Below are positions 15,101 through 24,245 of a DNA stretch of 64,000 nt, in pieces. The number at the start of each line of letters is the position of its first letter. The first letter of the stretch is position 1. Below the pieces are notes generated by a model, which was not told the DNA's origin, did no database searches, and saw only the letters and a list, made by a program, of their open reading frames with translations. This DNA is from Atrina japonica (lineage: Eukaryota; Mollusca; Bivalvia; Pterioida; Pinnidae), in contig BROG01000631.1 of assembly GCA_030159075.1 (NCBI GenBank), positions 124,001 to 188,000 on the forward strand, given 5' to 3'. Position numbers and translations under genes: made by a program.

Positions 15101-17791
15101 CTTAATTTATCAAAAACTTGATACCAGAAATTACAATTAAAGGTGATGTCTGAAAACATCTACCGTAAATCTACAAAGGCAGATCACAGATAGATAATAT
15201 ACAGACTGAGAAAGAATGTTATCTTGAAAAAAAATTTAAATTTTGTTTGTTTATTTGTTGTCTATGATTTATTTTATAATTTTATTTTATAAATTTATTT
15301 ATAATTAACACCAAGGTTAATTTCAATTTTATAATATTTGTAGTACAATGTATATTCTGTACTGATTTTTCATTTGTTGTGATACATGTACCAGTAGCAT
15401 TTGTGTAAAAGTATGTACATGGTCCAAATTTTAAAAACATTGAAAGTCAATAGAATTCCTGGAAGAGCATATTAGTACTACAAATGTACCATGTTAATGA
15501 TGCACATCCAGGTTCTGTTAAAAACTGAAACAATATTGTCTGTTTTCCAAAAAACAGTTATGTACAGGTAAAACATTTTACCTTGCTCTGATCACAGGTA
15601 AACAACGGACCTCCTCATCACAGAGGGCAAGCTATGTAAATGATTTGTACCAGGTATATCAATATACTGTGCTCTGATTACATGCAGTACTGCAGCCCTA
15701 ATATTTTTGTACTGAATATTCACCTCTGTTATGACCTACTTTAGACTTGTCTGTTATGACCTACTTTAGACTTGTCTGTTATGACCTACTTTAGACTTGT
15801 CTGTTATGACCTACTTTAGACTTGCTGTGTTGATTTTTATTATTTTGTTTGTTCGAGTTGTGTTTTACTCCACACTCAACAATTTTCAGTTATATGGTGG
15901 CAGCAAGCCAGCTTTTAATGGCGAAGGAGAGAACCCAGAAACAATGTACCCAAGAAGAGACCACTGGCCTTCAGCAAGTAAACCGACAAATTTTCTCACA
16001 AAATCAGCTTACAACTTACATTCTAAGTTCCAGTAGGGCTAGAACCTAACTAGAGGTGAAATACTTTATGGTTTAACGTGCAATGCTTATGCCACTTGGC
16101 CACAGAGGCCCCTTGATTTATCTGGGTAGAACTAAAGTCACTGTTTTCTTATCATCTTACGTTGTATACAAGTTCTTGAATCAATATAAAATAGAGCAGT
16201 TATTTTTCCCATCTTACAATGCATGTCTTTCATAGTTACATACATATCTAGGCTGAGTGTGTTGTCAATACAAGTTTAATCAAGCAAGTTGCTGACACAA
16301 AATTTGCACTGGGATACAAAATGTACCATAAACAGGGGCATTGTAGGACAAAGAATGACATGATTAGATAGCGGTATCTTGAGATTTGACATACAATGGA
16401 CATTAAGTTACATTTTGATAAGATTTGGAACTAGAAATCCCCATTAAAAACACTTGCTACCAATGCATGAGATGTCTATTGTTGGTATTGATGAACATTT
16501 TGTAGAAAATGTTATGATTTTATACCAACCTTAGCAGTCCAAGATACTTGTGATTATGATTATAGATGTGCTAATTAAAGGTATTGTTTTACAGGATTTT
16601 AAAACAAGAAACCACAATATGGCGAAACTGCAAAGCAATATAACTGGAATTTGAATTTCAAGGTCAAAGGTCAAGGTAAAAACTGAAGGTTGTAGTCAAC
16701 TTATGTCACCAGCTGTTTATCATGTGAAGTTACAATGTGATACTCAGAACAATTTCCTCACAATGAAGCTAAAAGCAACAGCTTAACCAAATTGCTGACA
16801 GATAGACAAACAGACAGACAGATAGGTAGACAGACGAACATACACAAAAACAGACAACATTGATTCATGGACTGGATTTGCTTTGCAATCCATCCAAAAA
16901 TAATTTTATTTCTTTTTTGCTATCACACATGCACACATATATATTGTATATGTGTGTTTAATTATAATAAAAATATCGTCCATTTCTTTGTTTTGAAAAC
17001 TGCACACCAAATAACATGCAAAGGGTGAAATTTAAAGCTATACCACCTTAGGATATCAGCTGAGAAAAGGGTCGCAAAGAAAATTTTGGGAGGGAATTTA
17101 ATTTTCATGTTTCAGAAACTTGAAACATACATGCACATGTATGAGCATTTAAAAAAAATATAATATGAGAATGTACTCAGAAAAGAGCAACTCTTTTTCT
17201 TTCCGGCATCAAAAAATCTACAAAATTAGAAATATTATGTTCTAGGTTTTCTTGCATTTCATTGGTTATGTTGTAAGGATCCTTTTTCTCAGCCGCTGGC
17301 TTTATATAAAGTGAAAATAAAGGCAGAAAATTGTGAAATGATAACCTGCATGTTTTGGTTACTTATACTGTTTTATGTCATTGTGTTTAATTCATACAGA
17401 AATTTCTATCTTACCCTGTTCCCTTGTAAAAATTTTTATGCATATACATTTTGTAATTCCCTCATAAATTATACATCTTTTTACTTTTCTGTAGTATTTC
17501 CAAAAGTCGCAAACAATAACAATGAAAACGTACCTCAGAGGTGTCACCAAATTTCGTACACTTTGTCTCGGAATCAACATCTTCTGATACAGAACTGCCA
17601 TGAGCACAATACCAAGATTTATTCACATTAACGAAATCATTTGAAGAAGTAAAGTTGAAACTTGGTTCACTCACATAAATGCTTAAATTAGAAGCAAAAC
17701 AGGGAGAACTGAGGCTTTTAGAGGACAAAAATTTGGAAGACATTCTTCCAACGGAATGTGTCGAGGCATTTCTGGAAACTGGCCGTGACAT
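197..17791 (-). CDS. EF-hand/WD40 repeat protein, multi-exon, 3' part beyond left edge
   Basis: Gene-level entry. Minus-strand exons 17534-17791, 13017-13157, 11840-12073, 9828-9887, 1972-2064 and 197-289 all have GT..AG borders. The first four join in phase 0, and the last two join in a shared phase (TG|T). The N-terminus is Ser-rich and apparently disordered. Two EF-hands follow, with loops DVNRSGQLDLEE (about residues 107-118) and DWSSEGAISWDE (about 145-156). Then come WD40 blades, e.g. DGTFIACSQDGMVTFWN. The order EF-hands then WD40, plus the DREIQFFDSS-type blade, resembles the WDR49/WDR64/EFCAB8/WDY family, which is often associated with testis or cilia; the exact orthologue cannot be chosen here. 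A stretch between the 9828 and 2064 exons is missing: it must end two bases into a codon and should encode the usual W-V/I-T-D blade segment. The introns carry most of the repeats listed below. Confidence 0.85.
290..519. other. intron, nothing recognised
   Basis: AT-rich intron sequence leading into the 28-bp array. No gene or element is seen. The intron continues to 1971. Confidence 0.6.
520..1320. repeat. 28-bp tandem array
   Basis: About 28 copies of a 28-bp unit built on ttctagagttatcatataca. The main variable position sits before the TTCTAG core and reads aag, acg or atg. Two copies (near 776 and 1138) have lost the same four bases (tcat), giving a 24-bp unit. The edges decay at both ends. 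It is intronic to the EF-hand/WD40 gene. Confidence 0.95.
1544..1574. repeat. poly-C homopolymer (31 C)
   Basis: An uninterrupted run of 31 C on the plus strand, flanked by aaatg and tcagtccc. It sits at the head of the repeat segment that ends in the GACA-rich tail at 1740-1796. Confidence 0.9.
1580..1850 (+). repeat. dispersed repeat with GACA-rich tail
   Basis: This segment ends in degenerate GACA/GATA units (1740-1796), followed by ggatgatccatacac. A second segment with the same kind of GACA-rich tail lies at 16655-16885. The two bodies are not clearly homologous by eye, so only the tail type is shared with confidence. Confidence 0.5.
1972..2064 (-). CDS. WD40 exon
   Basis: A 93-bp exon with acceptor ttcttacag and donor CTG|GTATGT. 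It begins one base before a GAC codon and encodes DREIQFFDSSSYKPYCQISS followed by a PLKLDY segment. This is the D-R-E-I blade with the P-L-x-L-x-Y end typical of the WDR49/WDR64/EFCAB8 group. It ends two bases into a codon that the 197-289 exon completes. Confidence 0.85.
2595..2822 (-). mobile_element. tRNA-headed SINE, family A, near full length
   Basis: Reading the minus strand from 2822, a box A-like GTGTCTGAGTGTTTTGAG and a box B GGTTCGAGTCCCACTGG are followed by a conserved body (TTTGCC..TTTAC..GGCC.GTGGTCT). The tail reads CACCATATTACTGAAAAATT. The same body and tail recur at 15838-16112, 19615-19800, 23140-23300 and 54310-54480. The order of head, body and tail supports a pol III-derived SINE; no family name is assigned. 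Confidence 0.75.
2823..4030. other. intron, no gene recognised
   Basis: Contains a 28-base poly-A run (3314-3341) and several 'catagcaaca' type short repeats (3420-3660). Short open frames here look accidental. No exon of the host gene was identified. Confidence 0.5.
4038..4470. mobile_element. degenerate long palindrome (foldback element)
   Basis: The left arm (about 4045-4165) contains GGAGGCCGAAACTATATCA and CAAGATAAAAATGTAAACAA. The right arm (about 4325-4465), read in reverse complement, contains GGAGGCTGAAACTATGTCA and TAAGATCAAAATGTAAACAA. The arms are about 120-130 bp with indels around a unique centre of about 160 bp. This suggests a non-autonomous foldback or MITE-like element; no target-site duplication was recognised. 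Confidence 0.65.
4471..5369. other. intron, no gene recognised
   Basis: AT-rich intronic sequence with no exon-like segment or repeat recognised. Confidence 0.4.
5370..5718. mobile_element. foldback/MITE family F1, full copy
   Basis: The ends are inverted: AAGGGCACTGGCTATGTTT at the left, and CTAATGCCCC at the right, which is GGGGCATTAGC in reverse complement. The interior is also palindromic: GAGCTATACACAG at 5446 answers the reverse of CTGTATATATCTC at 5630. Further copies lie at 23893-24245 and 54981-55192. It has no coding capacity. Confidence 0.75.
5745..5935. repeat. ~20-bp tandem array
   Basis: About nine or ten units of CAGGTATGCCAATGTATGTC with variants. Open frames across it on both strands are products of the repeat. 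Confidence 0.9.
6053..6308. repeat. (GT)n microsatellite and T-rich pyrimidine tract
   Basis: A (GT)n run at 6053-6101 with one interruption, then a nearly pure T/C tract at 6185-6308 (CTTT and poly-T). This is low complexity, and predicted Phe-rich peptides here are spurious. Confidence 0.9.
7049..7806. repeat. 42-bp tandem array
   Basis: About 18 units of 42 bp built on gactgatgagtctgtataat plus tgtatatgatacaagtcatt. A minority variant (aactctatatgatgcgag) is interspersed near the left end. Because 42 is a multiple of three, long repetitive open frames appear on the minus strand (149 and 88 codons); these are repeat artefacts. The array is intronic. Confidence 0.95.
7807..8625. repeat. decayed continuation of the 42-bp array
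   Basis: Degenerate units keep 'tctgtataat' and 'agtaattatgac', but spacing has drifted to 50-100 bp, with a second-level unit around 'cctagaacaggtctgtata'. It looks like an ancestral array of which only the left half was recently homogenised. Confidence 0.75.
8626..9827. other. intron with a short shared segment
   Basis: Mostly nondescript. The segment 9410-9480 (containing GGGATCAGGAGCCCTGGAGG) matches 48212-48290 and is probably a dispersed repeat fragment. A possible 24-bp micro-exon at 8772-8795 is discussed under rejected items. Confidence 0.5.
9828..9887 (-). CDS. WD40 exon
   Basis: A 60-bp exon encoding 20 residues: DGMVTFWNSN then VEMKEIKYVV. The acceptor is ctctttacag and the donor GTT|GTAAGT. 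Joined to the 11840-12073 exon in phase 0, it completes the blade GTFIACSQ-DGMVTFWN, a good WD40 D-G-x-V-x-x-W strand. Confidence 0.9.
9888..10262. other. intron, nothing recognised
   Basis: Nondescript intronic sequence between the 60-bp WD40 exon and the TIR element at 10263. Confidence 0.5.
10263..11149. mobile_element. CAGTGGAAC-ended TIR element (family T) containing a 141-bp array
   Basis: It begins ACAGTGGAACTTTGC and ends GAGGTTTCACTGT, imperfect inverted termini of the family also seen at 14815-15003 and 27957-28142. Most of the interior is the 141-bp array (separate entry), so a small element appears to have grown by internal tandem expansion. Confidence 0.65.
10330..11140. repeat. 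141-bp higher-order tandem array of 17-bp subunits
   Basis: The landmark CTTATTTATCAAGACAATTT recurs at 10351, 10492, 10633, 10774, 10915 and 11056, exactly 141 bp apart. Each unit contains five 17-bp modules (GAGGTGGTCTCCTAAGT, with CCAAAGT and CTCTTGAGT variants in fixed order) plus a 56-bp spacer. Copies are almost identical, which points to very recent amplification. Confidence 0.95.
11150..11839. other. intron, nothing recognised
   Basis: Nondescript sequence between the TIR element and the EF-hand exon. A weak internal recurrence of 'ggccaaaatt' motifs is seen at 11190-11400. Confidence 0.4.
11840..12073 (-). CDS. EF-hand 2 plus first WD40 segment exon
   Basis: A 234-bp exon (78 codons) in phase 0 at both ends, with acceptor tttttgcag and donor CAG|GTAGGA. 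It begins ASQIESLFMKI, followed by the EF loop DWSSEGAISWDE and the FCTYMQLEY exit helix. It then moves into a WD40 strand ending DGTFIACSQ. The F-C-T-Y-M-x-L motif after the EF loop is characteristic of the WDR49/EFCAB8 group. Confidence 0.92.
12653..12822. repeat. 34-bp (2 x 17) tandem array
   Basis: Units of GATCAGTAGCTGGATAGCAC plus CAGTAGCTGACAAG, each made of two related 17-bp halves carrying CAGTAGCTG or CAGTAGCCA. It has about five units and decays to the right. Confidence 0.9.
13017..13157 (-). CDS. EF-hand 1 exon
   Basis: A 141-bp exon (47 codons), phase 0 at both ends, with acceptor tatgttacag and donor AAG|GTAAAA. It encodes an entering helix (LRKLQEAFVEA), a canonical 12-residue calcium loop DVNRSGQLDLEE and an exit helix FKSLL. 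The loop has D1, N3, S5, G6, L8 and E12, so calcium binding is expected. Confidence 0.92.
13385..13585. repeat. partial family-T-like repeat (GGTGGTCTTT motif)
   Basis: Contains GGGAGGTGGTCTTTATATAG and GGTGGTCTTTTTACACAGG around an A-rich centre. A related fragment with the same GGGAGGTGGTCTTTATAT core is at 21700-21790. The termini are degraded. Confidence 0.5.
13586..14814. other. intron, nothing recognised
   Basis: No exon-like segment, RNA gene or clear repeat. Short open frames here have no recognisable content. Confidence 0.4.
14815..15003. mobile_element. family T TIR element, full copy
   Basis: About 189 bp, running from CTACAGTGGGTCTCTCAAAA to CAAGACAGGTTCCACTGTAT. The inverted ends, GGTCTC/GAGACC-type motifs and short length suit a MITE. 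It is homologous to 27957-28142 in inverse arrangement. Confidence 0.7.
15004..15837. repeat. intron with 25-bp tandem repeat (15728-15822)
   Basis: The stretch is otherwise nondescript. It contains four near-perfect copies of a 25-bp unit (TCTGTTATGACCTACTTTAG plus ACTTG) directly before the SINE at 15838. Confidence 0.85.
15838..16112 (-). mobile_element. tRNA-headed SINE, family A
   Basis: Read from 16112 on the minus strand: GTGGCCAAGTGGCATAAGCA (box A-like), then GGTTCTAGCCCTACTGG (box B-like), the shared body, and the tail CCACCATATAACTGAAAATT. It is longer and better preserved than most copies. Open frames across it on the plus strand are spurious. Confidence 0.75.
16113..17533. other. 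intron with GACA-tailed repeat (16655-16885)
   Basis: Includes AAGGTCAAAGGTCAAGGT at 16661-16678, then a segment ending in GACAGATAGACAAACAGACA. The rest is nondescript. The AGGTCA direct repeats match nuclear-receptor half-sites, but a single occurrence says little. Confidence 0.5.
17534..17791 (-). CDS. N-terminal coding exon of the EF-hand/WD40 gene
   Basis: Its 258 coding bases (86 codons) start at ATG 17791 (MSRPVSRNAS) and end GDTSE|GTACGT in phase 0. A strong pyrimidine tract and AG (ttcttcttctgtcag) lies two bases before the ATG, so the exon probably begins at 17793 with a short 5' untranslated stretch. Only this frame is open from that acceptor. The sequence is Ser-rich without a domain. 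An upstream exon supplying one base of an in-frame codon is formally possible but none was found. Confidence 0.75.
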
Positions 17792-17969
17792 TGCTGACAG
17801 AAGAAGAAAAATCTAAAACCAAACTGATAAATAGCCTATGTATGAAGTCACTGTAAAACTAAATAATGTATGATTTAGTCACAAACTCCAAAATAAAAAT
17901 AGTCCCAATATTATCCTCATCATCTGCACTGCAATGGACTCCTACCCGACTTCCCCTAGTCAAGCTCAC

Positions 17970-18047
17970 CTCTTTTTTCCTAGTGGCCATCTCCAGGTCC
18001 GGTCCACATTTAAGTGGGTAAGGGAGAACAAGATGAAGTATATCAGT
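17970..18047 (-). CDS. candidate upstream exon (possibly untranslated)
   Basis: A 78-bp interval with acceptor attcag and donor GAG|GTGAGC, open in phase 0 (begins TDILHLVLPY, ends ATRKKE). Splicing to 17793 would shift out of the MSRPVSR frame. If it belongs to this gene it is therefore more likely 5' untranslated or a separate isoform. No homology is recognised. Confidence 0.25.
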
Positions 18048-18610
18048 CTGAATACTACTAGAGTTGGATGACACAGCGAGTAGAATGTCATAATTAAATG
18101 GTCAATTGTACTTGTATCTGTCAGCTCGCTAACATGACAAATACATCATTATAAATCATTCTAAATTATATTGTAATAAACTTCTTAACGGTCCTTGACT
18201 GTCTTTACAGCATTGACTAGTTATTATTACAATCTTCATCAAACACATTAAATGAACTTCCTGTAATCTCTTGTAACGTTACACCGACCTGCGCTCGCTA
18301 TATAAAAAACGGCAAACTTCTCTATGTCATCAAGACAAATATAAAAACTTGTCATTCATAATTAAACCAATCATTGCGAGGCATGATCATGAATTACTTA
18401 AACAGAAATTGAGTGGCTAATTTTGTTATTGATTAACTGATAAATTAAAGGAAATAGCAATTTGGCAGAATATTATCTATAAAATGATCTGAGATTGATA
18501 TAAAACCACAATTCTGATCTCAATACAAAAACCTGTGTAATTGAGTGTATAATTCATGTATGGACTTTCAAACACAATTATAACCTGCTACATTGTGGTA
18601 ATAAATTTAT

Positions 18611-18641
<31 letters not shown>

Positions 18642-18675
18642 GTAGTCTCTCTTTCTATGTGTGTGTGTGTGTGTG

Positions 18676-18759
<84 letters not shown>
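18611..18759. repeat. compound (CT)n-(GT)n-(AT)n microsatellite
   Basis: CT-rich run to about 18655, (GT) 18658-18676, then an (AT)n run of about 80 bp to 18759. Repetitive Ile-Tyr open frames across it are artefacts. Confidence 0.95.
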
Positions 18760-18761
<2 letters not shown>

Positions 18762-19614
18762 CTGTCACTAGTTTCCATTCATATTACATTTATGATACGA
18801 GTTTTGAATTTTCGATTTAGCAAGCCTTTGGCGAGTAAACATGGAAAATTGATAACGAATATCATAAATGTGATATGAATAGATCATACTGTATGATCAA
18901 ACATATACAATTTAAATGGCATTTTATGATGGCTGGGGATGAAAATCTATATTCTCATTTCTGTGAAGTTGACCAGTTTGCTCTAACTAGGTCAAATAAA
19001 TACTTGAGCAGAAATATGTGCATAAAACATATTTTAAATACAAACATTTAGCCTACATCTTAAATTGTTATTAACATCTAACAGACTTTATTGATGTTAA
19101 ATTAAGCCAACTTGCAAACTATAATATAGCATAATTTTAAAATTATTTACACATTTATTTATTTGATTATTCCATTCAAATTCGAGTGATGTCACAGACA
19201 CCAAGTGATATCACAGACACCTAGTGATATCATCACCAACCTTCAGATGAATGAAATCTGCATATGTAGTGATTAAAAGTAATTCAGTTTGCAACACTTT
19301 AGCCAATCAAATCTCGGATAGGCTTTATTATATATGTTACAATATAAAATATTTATGTGCGCGTGTTTTGAAATGTTCAATAATGTATATTTTGTTTAGC
19401 GCCCCCTTAAAAAATTGCTATGAAAATTTGTATAGACAAACAAAGATATCAGTAAAACTGATGAATGCTCTTTTGGGCCTTCCCAACATCTCAGTATATG
19501 TTCTTAGTGACCTTGACCTTTCAGAAATGACCTTGAGTGGCCTTTGTAGTCAACAGTCACTATCTGTGTAAAAGATGTTCTGTCACAAATTTTCATAAAT
19601 TTCTACTAATTCCA
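18760..19614. other. no gene recognised
   Basis: AT-rich sequence. Contains two copies of 'agtgatatcacagacac' near 19187-19225 and one GTGACCTTGACCTTTCAG near 19507, a single relative of the array at 61-64 kb. Confidence 0.4.
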
Positions 19615-19800
19615 ATGCAGGTTCGAGTTCAGCTGTAACCTAAGCTGATTTTGTGAGAAAGTTTGCCAGTTTACACCAGGAAGGCAAATGGTTTCTTCTG
19701 GGATACATACATTGTAATAACCAGGTTCTCTCCTCCACATTTACGAATGGCCACCACCATATAACTGAAAAATTGCTGAGTGTGGCATAAAACATCATCC
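19615..19800 (+). mobile_element. SINE family A, head-truncated
   Basis: Begins at the box B end (GGTTCGAGTTCAGCTGTAAC), continues through the family body (GATTTTGTGAGAAAGTTTGCC), and ends with CCACCATATAACTGAAAAAT and TGAGTGTGGC. It is in plus orientation, opposite to the copies at 2.6 and 15.9 kb. Confidence 0.7.
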
Positions 19801-22264
19801 CAAAAAGTATTTATTGCATAAAAAAGAATCCTATCTGACATAGAAACATTTAAATTTACTGAAAAATATAAATAATACATAGGTAAACCTATAGAGAGGG
19901 CGAAGGCATTCATCAACAGATTTACACCTTCAGTTAATCCCTTTAGAGATTCCGACAGAATCACCAAAGGAAAAGGGATTAATATTCAGTGTTTTTATCA
20001 CGTAAATGTCCCGGTTATTCACTCATTGTTTTAAATAAAATATTGATTGACTGACTGTTTCTTCTGTGCTAAAACTTAAATAGAATCTATGTGGTATTTA
20101 TTAGTCATGAATTAAATGTATGCAGTATATTTTTCTCTATCTCAGCATATCCTTAACTTCGTGTAGTTCACATTACCAGAATAATTGAGGCGCTTCGTGA
20201 TCGGGTTCGATGTACAACTCTGGTCGTTATGGCCTAGTCTCGGTCTGCAAAACGTTTGCTAGTACGGTAGTTTATTACTCTGTTTGTAATGCACTTTAAA
20301 AGTAATGACTTCGCATTTCCGACATTTTGTTTCTGTCACGCGCAAATTCCCGATGTGAGCAGAATTTTTTCCATTAGTAGTACGGGTCCCCGGATGTAGT
20401 AGGAATTAAAAAATGTGAGCTTCTCTACATATATGAGGGCTTCGCCCTCTATTATTCACAGCATTGTTTAAAAATTGCATATCTAAATTTAGATAGCCAG
20501 AAGTGAAAAAAAGCTATACGATCAACATTGGAAGTTGCTTTGAAAACTCCTTATATGAAGCTCTACATAAAATGAAAAATATACACTTTTTCAGATAGAT
20601 TCATATGGCGTTAAATTAACGTAGTTATCTTTAACGCATCAAGTTATTACCAAAAACAAGTTTTTCACAAAAAAGAGAACATTCTGACATTGCTAAATGA
20701 CAATATATGAAATAGCACTTATATATTCTCAGATCAAACAATGATTCAAACTCATTATCTTCCAGCTGCAAGGCTAATGCTCCAAGGTCATCTAATACAT
20801 GTAGTACAATGTAGGTTTATTACCAAATCCTAACAATTTTGTCAAATTGTTGGAACAGTTGTCAATAGTAACAGCTCATGGCAACAAAACATCATGTTAC
20901 AAAGGTATATATTTGTTCTGTTTGAAAAGCATGATTCCAATAAGAAATCTTTAAAAAACTAATTGATTTCTGAAATTAGGATAGGACATGGCCTATTTCT
21001 ACCTTCCATTCCTATATACCTGTGTATAAAGTGAGGAATTAGCCATAAACAGCAGGAGTTGTCAACATTGTTGTAGCAACCAACAAACATTACCTACTAA
21101 TTACAGGTGTGATATCATGCTTCTTAGTCTACAGTCTAACAAGAGCATGGATATGCTGTGCCTTCCATTAGATCGTCAATATCTCTCATGATTAGAGAAT
21201 TAAACCTACATCCAGAACAGTATTTGCCTTATTTCAGTCATATACTGTTACACTATACAGGGTAACTTTATTTATTTATATGCTTGCAATCATTTATGTC
21301 AACCCAGGTTTATCAAGATAAATCCTCACTTGTTTACAAACACAACAACTCTACATTTGACCATAATAAGGTACAAGGCTACTTGACAGTACAAAGTATT
21401 GGAGCTACAGTAATGCTTAGAATCAGTGCAAGGTAAATTGTTTTACCTCAAATTTTGGAAAATATACAAAACTGTTTTTGCTTTAGACAGAACTCAGATG
21501 TTCCATTTGATCTTGGTAGACCCATGCACATATACATGTACTTAGTAACTTAAAGGTAGGTGTATATGTATATTATCATATGACGATGATGCTGATGATG
21601 ATGATGATGATAAAAAAACAGATGTAATTTATATAAGAGTACAAAAATATGAATTATGTAAAATGTATAGATGTAAACAATACCCACATACAGCAATACT
21701 TGTATATAACAACCTCCTTAGTGACACAACAAAACCTTTATAGGGAGGTGGTCTTTATATTATATAGATGTTGATTTGTACACATAACATACTATTGATT
21801 AACTTCTGTTCTAATTTACATGTACATTTTACAAAGTTATCCCCATATCAATAATATATATTATATACAAAGTTTTCATACAAATAGTTATAAAATCAGC
21901 ACTAGTCAAAACTGTTTATCCTGAAAAATAGATGAAACCCACTGTCTAACTAAACCTAATCTAACTAAGTGCTTTTTTTTACCTGTACATTTAAATCGTT
22001 AAAAATCAATGATATCAAAAATTAATTCTGTCAAGTACAACATGTGTACAAGTTTATAGTAGAAATTGATACTTTCTGATCCACCATAGACAACACAAGC
22101 AATTCTTTGTTAATAAAATTATAAGATTTAAGATGTACAGTCTATACTGAAAATTGTCTCCCCTGGATATATAAAAATGGTTTGTATGTTGCTTTACATC
22201 TATCTTGCCAACAATTTTCCCATAATATGGAGATGTCAGTAGCATTAGATGAAGTGTCACAAAG
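19801..22264. other. no gene recognised
   Basis: Features seen: GAGGGCttcGCCCTC hairpin at 20437-20451, a (GAT)n run at about 21585-21611, and a fragment (21700-21790) with GGGAGGTGGTCTTTATAT like 13.4 kb. Otherwise nothing interpretable. Confidence 0.4.
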
Positions 22265-22360
22265 TTTGGCCTGTGCCATTGACTGAGGCCAATGCAGTGA
22301 CTGCTCTCACTGTGCTATGCCTGATGTGACACGGGACCTCAGTTCTATGTCTCATATGAA
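22265..22360 (-). mobile_element. fragment of SINE family B
   Basis: The stretch GTGACACGGGACCTCAGTT with flanking sequence matches the interior of the element at 40735-40992 (GTGACATGGGACCTCGGTT). Both are shown in the same plus-strand reading, so both copies share orientation. Confidence 0.5.
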
Positions 22361-22370
22361 CATGCTGAAA

Positions 22371-22830
22371 GACCAGTCGAGAATTACAACCCGTATGTTG
22401 AGTGCTTGACAAAGACCAGTCGAGAATTACAACCCGTATGTCGAGTGCTTCACAAAGACCAGTCGAGAATTACAACCCGTATGTCGAGTGCTTCACAAAG
22501 ACCAGTCGAGAATTACAACCTGTATGTCGAGTGCTTGACAAAGACCAGTCGAGAATTACAACCCGTATGTCGAGTGCTTGACATAGACCAGTCGAGAATT
22601 ACAACCCGTATGTCGAGTGCTTGACAAAGACCAGTCGAGAATTACAACCCGTATGTCGAGTGCTTGACAAAGACCAGTCGAGAATTACAACCCGTATGTC
22701 GAGTGCTTGACATAGACCAGTCGAGAATTACAACCTGTATGTTGAGTGCTTGACATAGACCAGTTGAGACTTTTACTTTGTATGCCGAGTGTTTGACTGA
22801 GACTTTCACTCTGTATGCCAAGTGTTTGGT
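22371..22830. repeat. 43-bp tandem array
   Basis: About nine units of 43 bp (GACCAGTCGAGAATTACAAC plus CCGTATGTCGAGTGCTTGAC plus AAA), with a decayed tail to 22830. Three end variants occur (ttgacaaa, ttcacaaa, ttgacata). The plus-strand open frame across it is repetitive and not a gene. Confidence 0.95.
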
Positions 22831-22959
22831 AAAGGGTCAGTCACTACCATTTTTAAATGTCTTTGGTATGACTTGGTAGCAGGTATTCAACACAATTGCA
22901 AATCAAAAGCTCTATTGCTAGACAACTACACTAGGGGAAATTTTCTGGGGAACATCCCA

Positions 22960-23015
22960 TCTGTCACTGAAATATGGTCTCTCAAGACAGGTGGTCTCTC
23001 AAAATAGGTTTAATC
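22960..23015. repeat. family T fragment
   Basis: ATGGTCTCTCAAGACAGGTG followed by GTCTCTCAAAATAGG resembles one end of the 14.8-kb element. It is truncated. Confidence 0.45.
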
Positions 23016-23139
23016 TGATTATTTAACCAGTCATCTTCTTTGGTTAATTAGTTGCATCAAATACATTGTATCTACAATATCATGAGTATATAGACAATAA
23101 TTAGTTATAACAGGTGCCTGTTTTACTTAAGGATGTTCT

Positions 23140-23300
23140 TCGGATAGAAACTAACTGCCAGTTCTCTTGTGCATTTTGGCTGAAGGCTGGTGTCTCTTCC
23201 CAGGTAAATGTACATTGTAACAATTATTTTCCTCCGCCTTTAAAAAACTAATTGCCACCATATAACTGAAAAATTGTTGAGTGTCGTGTAAAAAAATAAA
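23140..23300 (+). mobile_element. SINE family A, 3' part
   Basis: Contains GCTGGTGTCTCTTCCCAGG, then GCCACCATATAACTGAAAAA, TTGTTGAGTGTCGTG and an A-rich tail (AAAAAACAAAACAAAA). The head has been lost. Confidence 0.65.
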
Positions 23301-23378
23301 CAAAACAAAAAAGAAAAAACAAAACAAAAATCAAAGTCAAAGTCAAATTTACAACTACAGTCCATTTACAATCCTTAC

Positions 23379-23458
23379 CTTGATCATCCATTGAGGAGAC
23401 TTAGATTTCCTAAGCAATCTGCCAACAACACTTGACGAAATGAAAGTCCATGACATAT
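23379..23458 (-). CDS. candidate exon, unknown
   Basis: An 80-bp interval with acceptor atgttag and donor AAG|GTAAGG. It is open in only one frame, giving MSWTFISSSVVGRLLRKSKS then PQWMIK. Upstream in the same frame an ATG (YMLDM) could instead make this a first exon. Its entry phase does not fit the 28676-28783 exon, so either an exon is missing or it is not part of that gene. No domain is recognised. Confidence 0.3.
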
Positions 23459-23892
23459 CTAACATATATTTTTCAAATATATATCCTCTTAATCATTTTT
23501 TGTGAGAACAAATTTATTGATCCACTCAAAATTGAATGATTTACAAATTTCCCTCACTTCTCACCAATTTAGAGAAAACTATAAATGTCATTGTGCTATA
23601 GCAGGTTAATATTAAATGCTGTTAATTTTGTAAGTGAAATTGAAATGAAATCTCTGCATTATTATGTGTATACAAGTTATTGATTTTTGTAAGACTCTGT
23701 CATCTAGTAATTTGTATAGAAATGATATGGAGACAGGCCTCTAGTAGGTATACAGGTATTTCAGGTCGTTCTGGAAACCAAATTGAATATTATATAGGTG
23801 TATTATTGATGTCTGTTACTGATGTTGATCTTATTATATAGGTGTATTATTGATGTCTGTTACTGATGTTGATTATCAAAGGTATCGTCATT

Positions 23893-24245
23893 AAAGAGGT
23901 ATTACCTGTGTTTACCAAATAAAAAAATATTTTAAAAATATTTTGATTTTTTCTACTTTTACTACTTGTACTTGATGTACAATAGCAAATAAGAGCTATA
24001 CACAGGCATGAAAAATCTTATATTCCCATGTATTTGTGAAAATAAGGTCAGGTCCGGTGTGATATTCATATATAAATAGTTATAAGGTTATGTTAATCAA
24101 TTGCAAAAGTGCCAAACCTGGGTTTCTCAAGCAATTTTCACAAAATATATAGGAATTTAAGACTTTTCATGCCTGTGTATATCTCTTTTTTGTTACTGTA
24201 TATCAATCTAACTACAATAGTAAAAAAAAGAAAACAAAATATTTG
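23893..24245. mobile_element. foldback/MITE family F1, second copy
   Basis: Aligns with 5370-5718 over its length: GAGCTATACACAGGCATGAA on the left arm answers CTTTTCATGCCTGTGTATAT on the right arm. The outer ends are more degraded than in the 5.4-kb copy. Directly left of it, a 40-bp segment (TGTATTATTGATGTCTGTTA) is duplicated at 23800-23878. Confidence 0.75.

Noticed and set aside
20430..20460. GAGGGCttcGCCCTC hairpin as a Helitron 3' end
   Set aside because: No CTRR end follows at the expected distance and no matching 5' TC terminus was found.
22406..22624. 72-codon repetitive plus-strand frame
   Set aside because: It is produced by the 43-bp array and shifts frame each unit.
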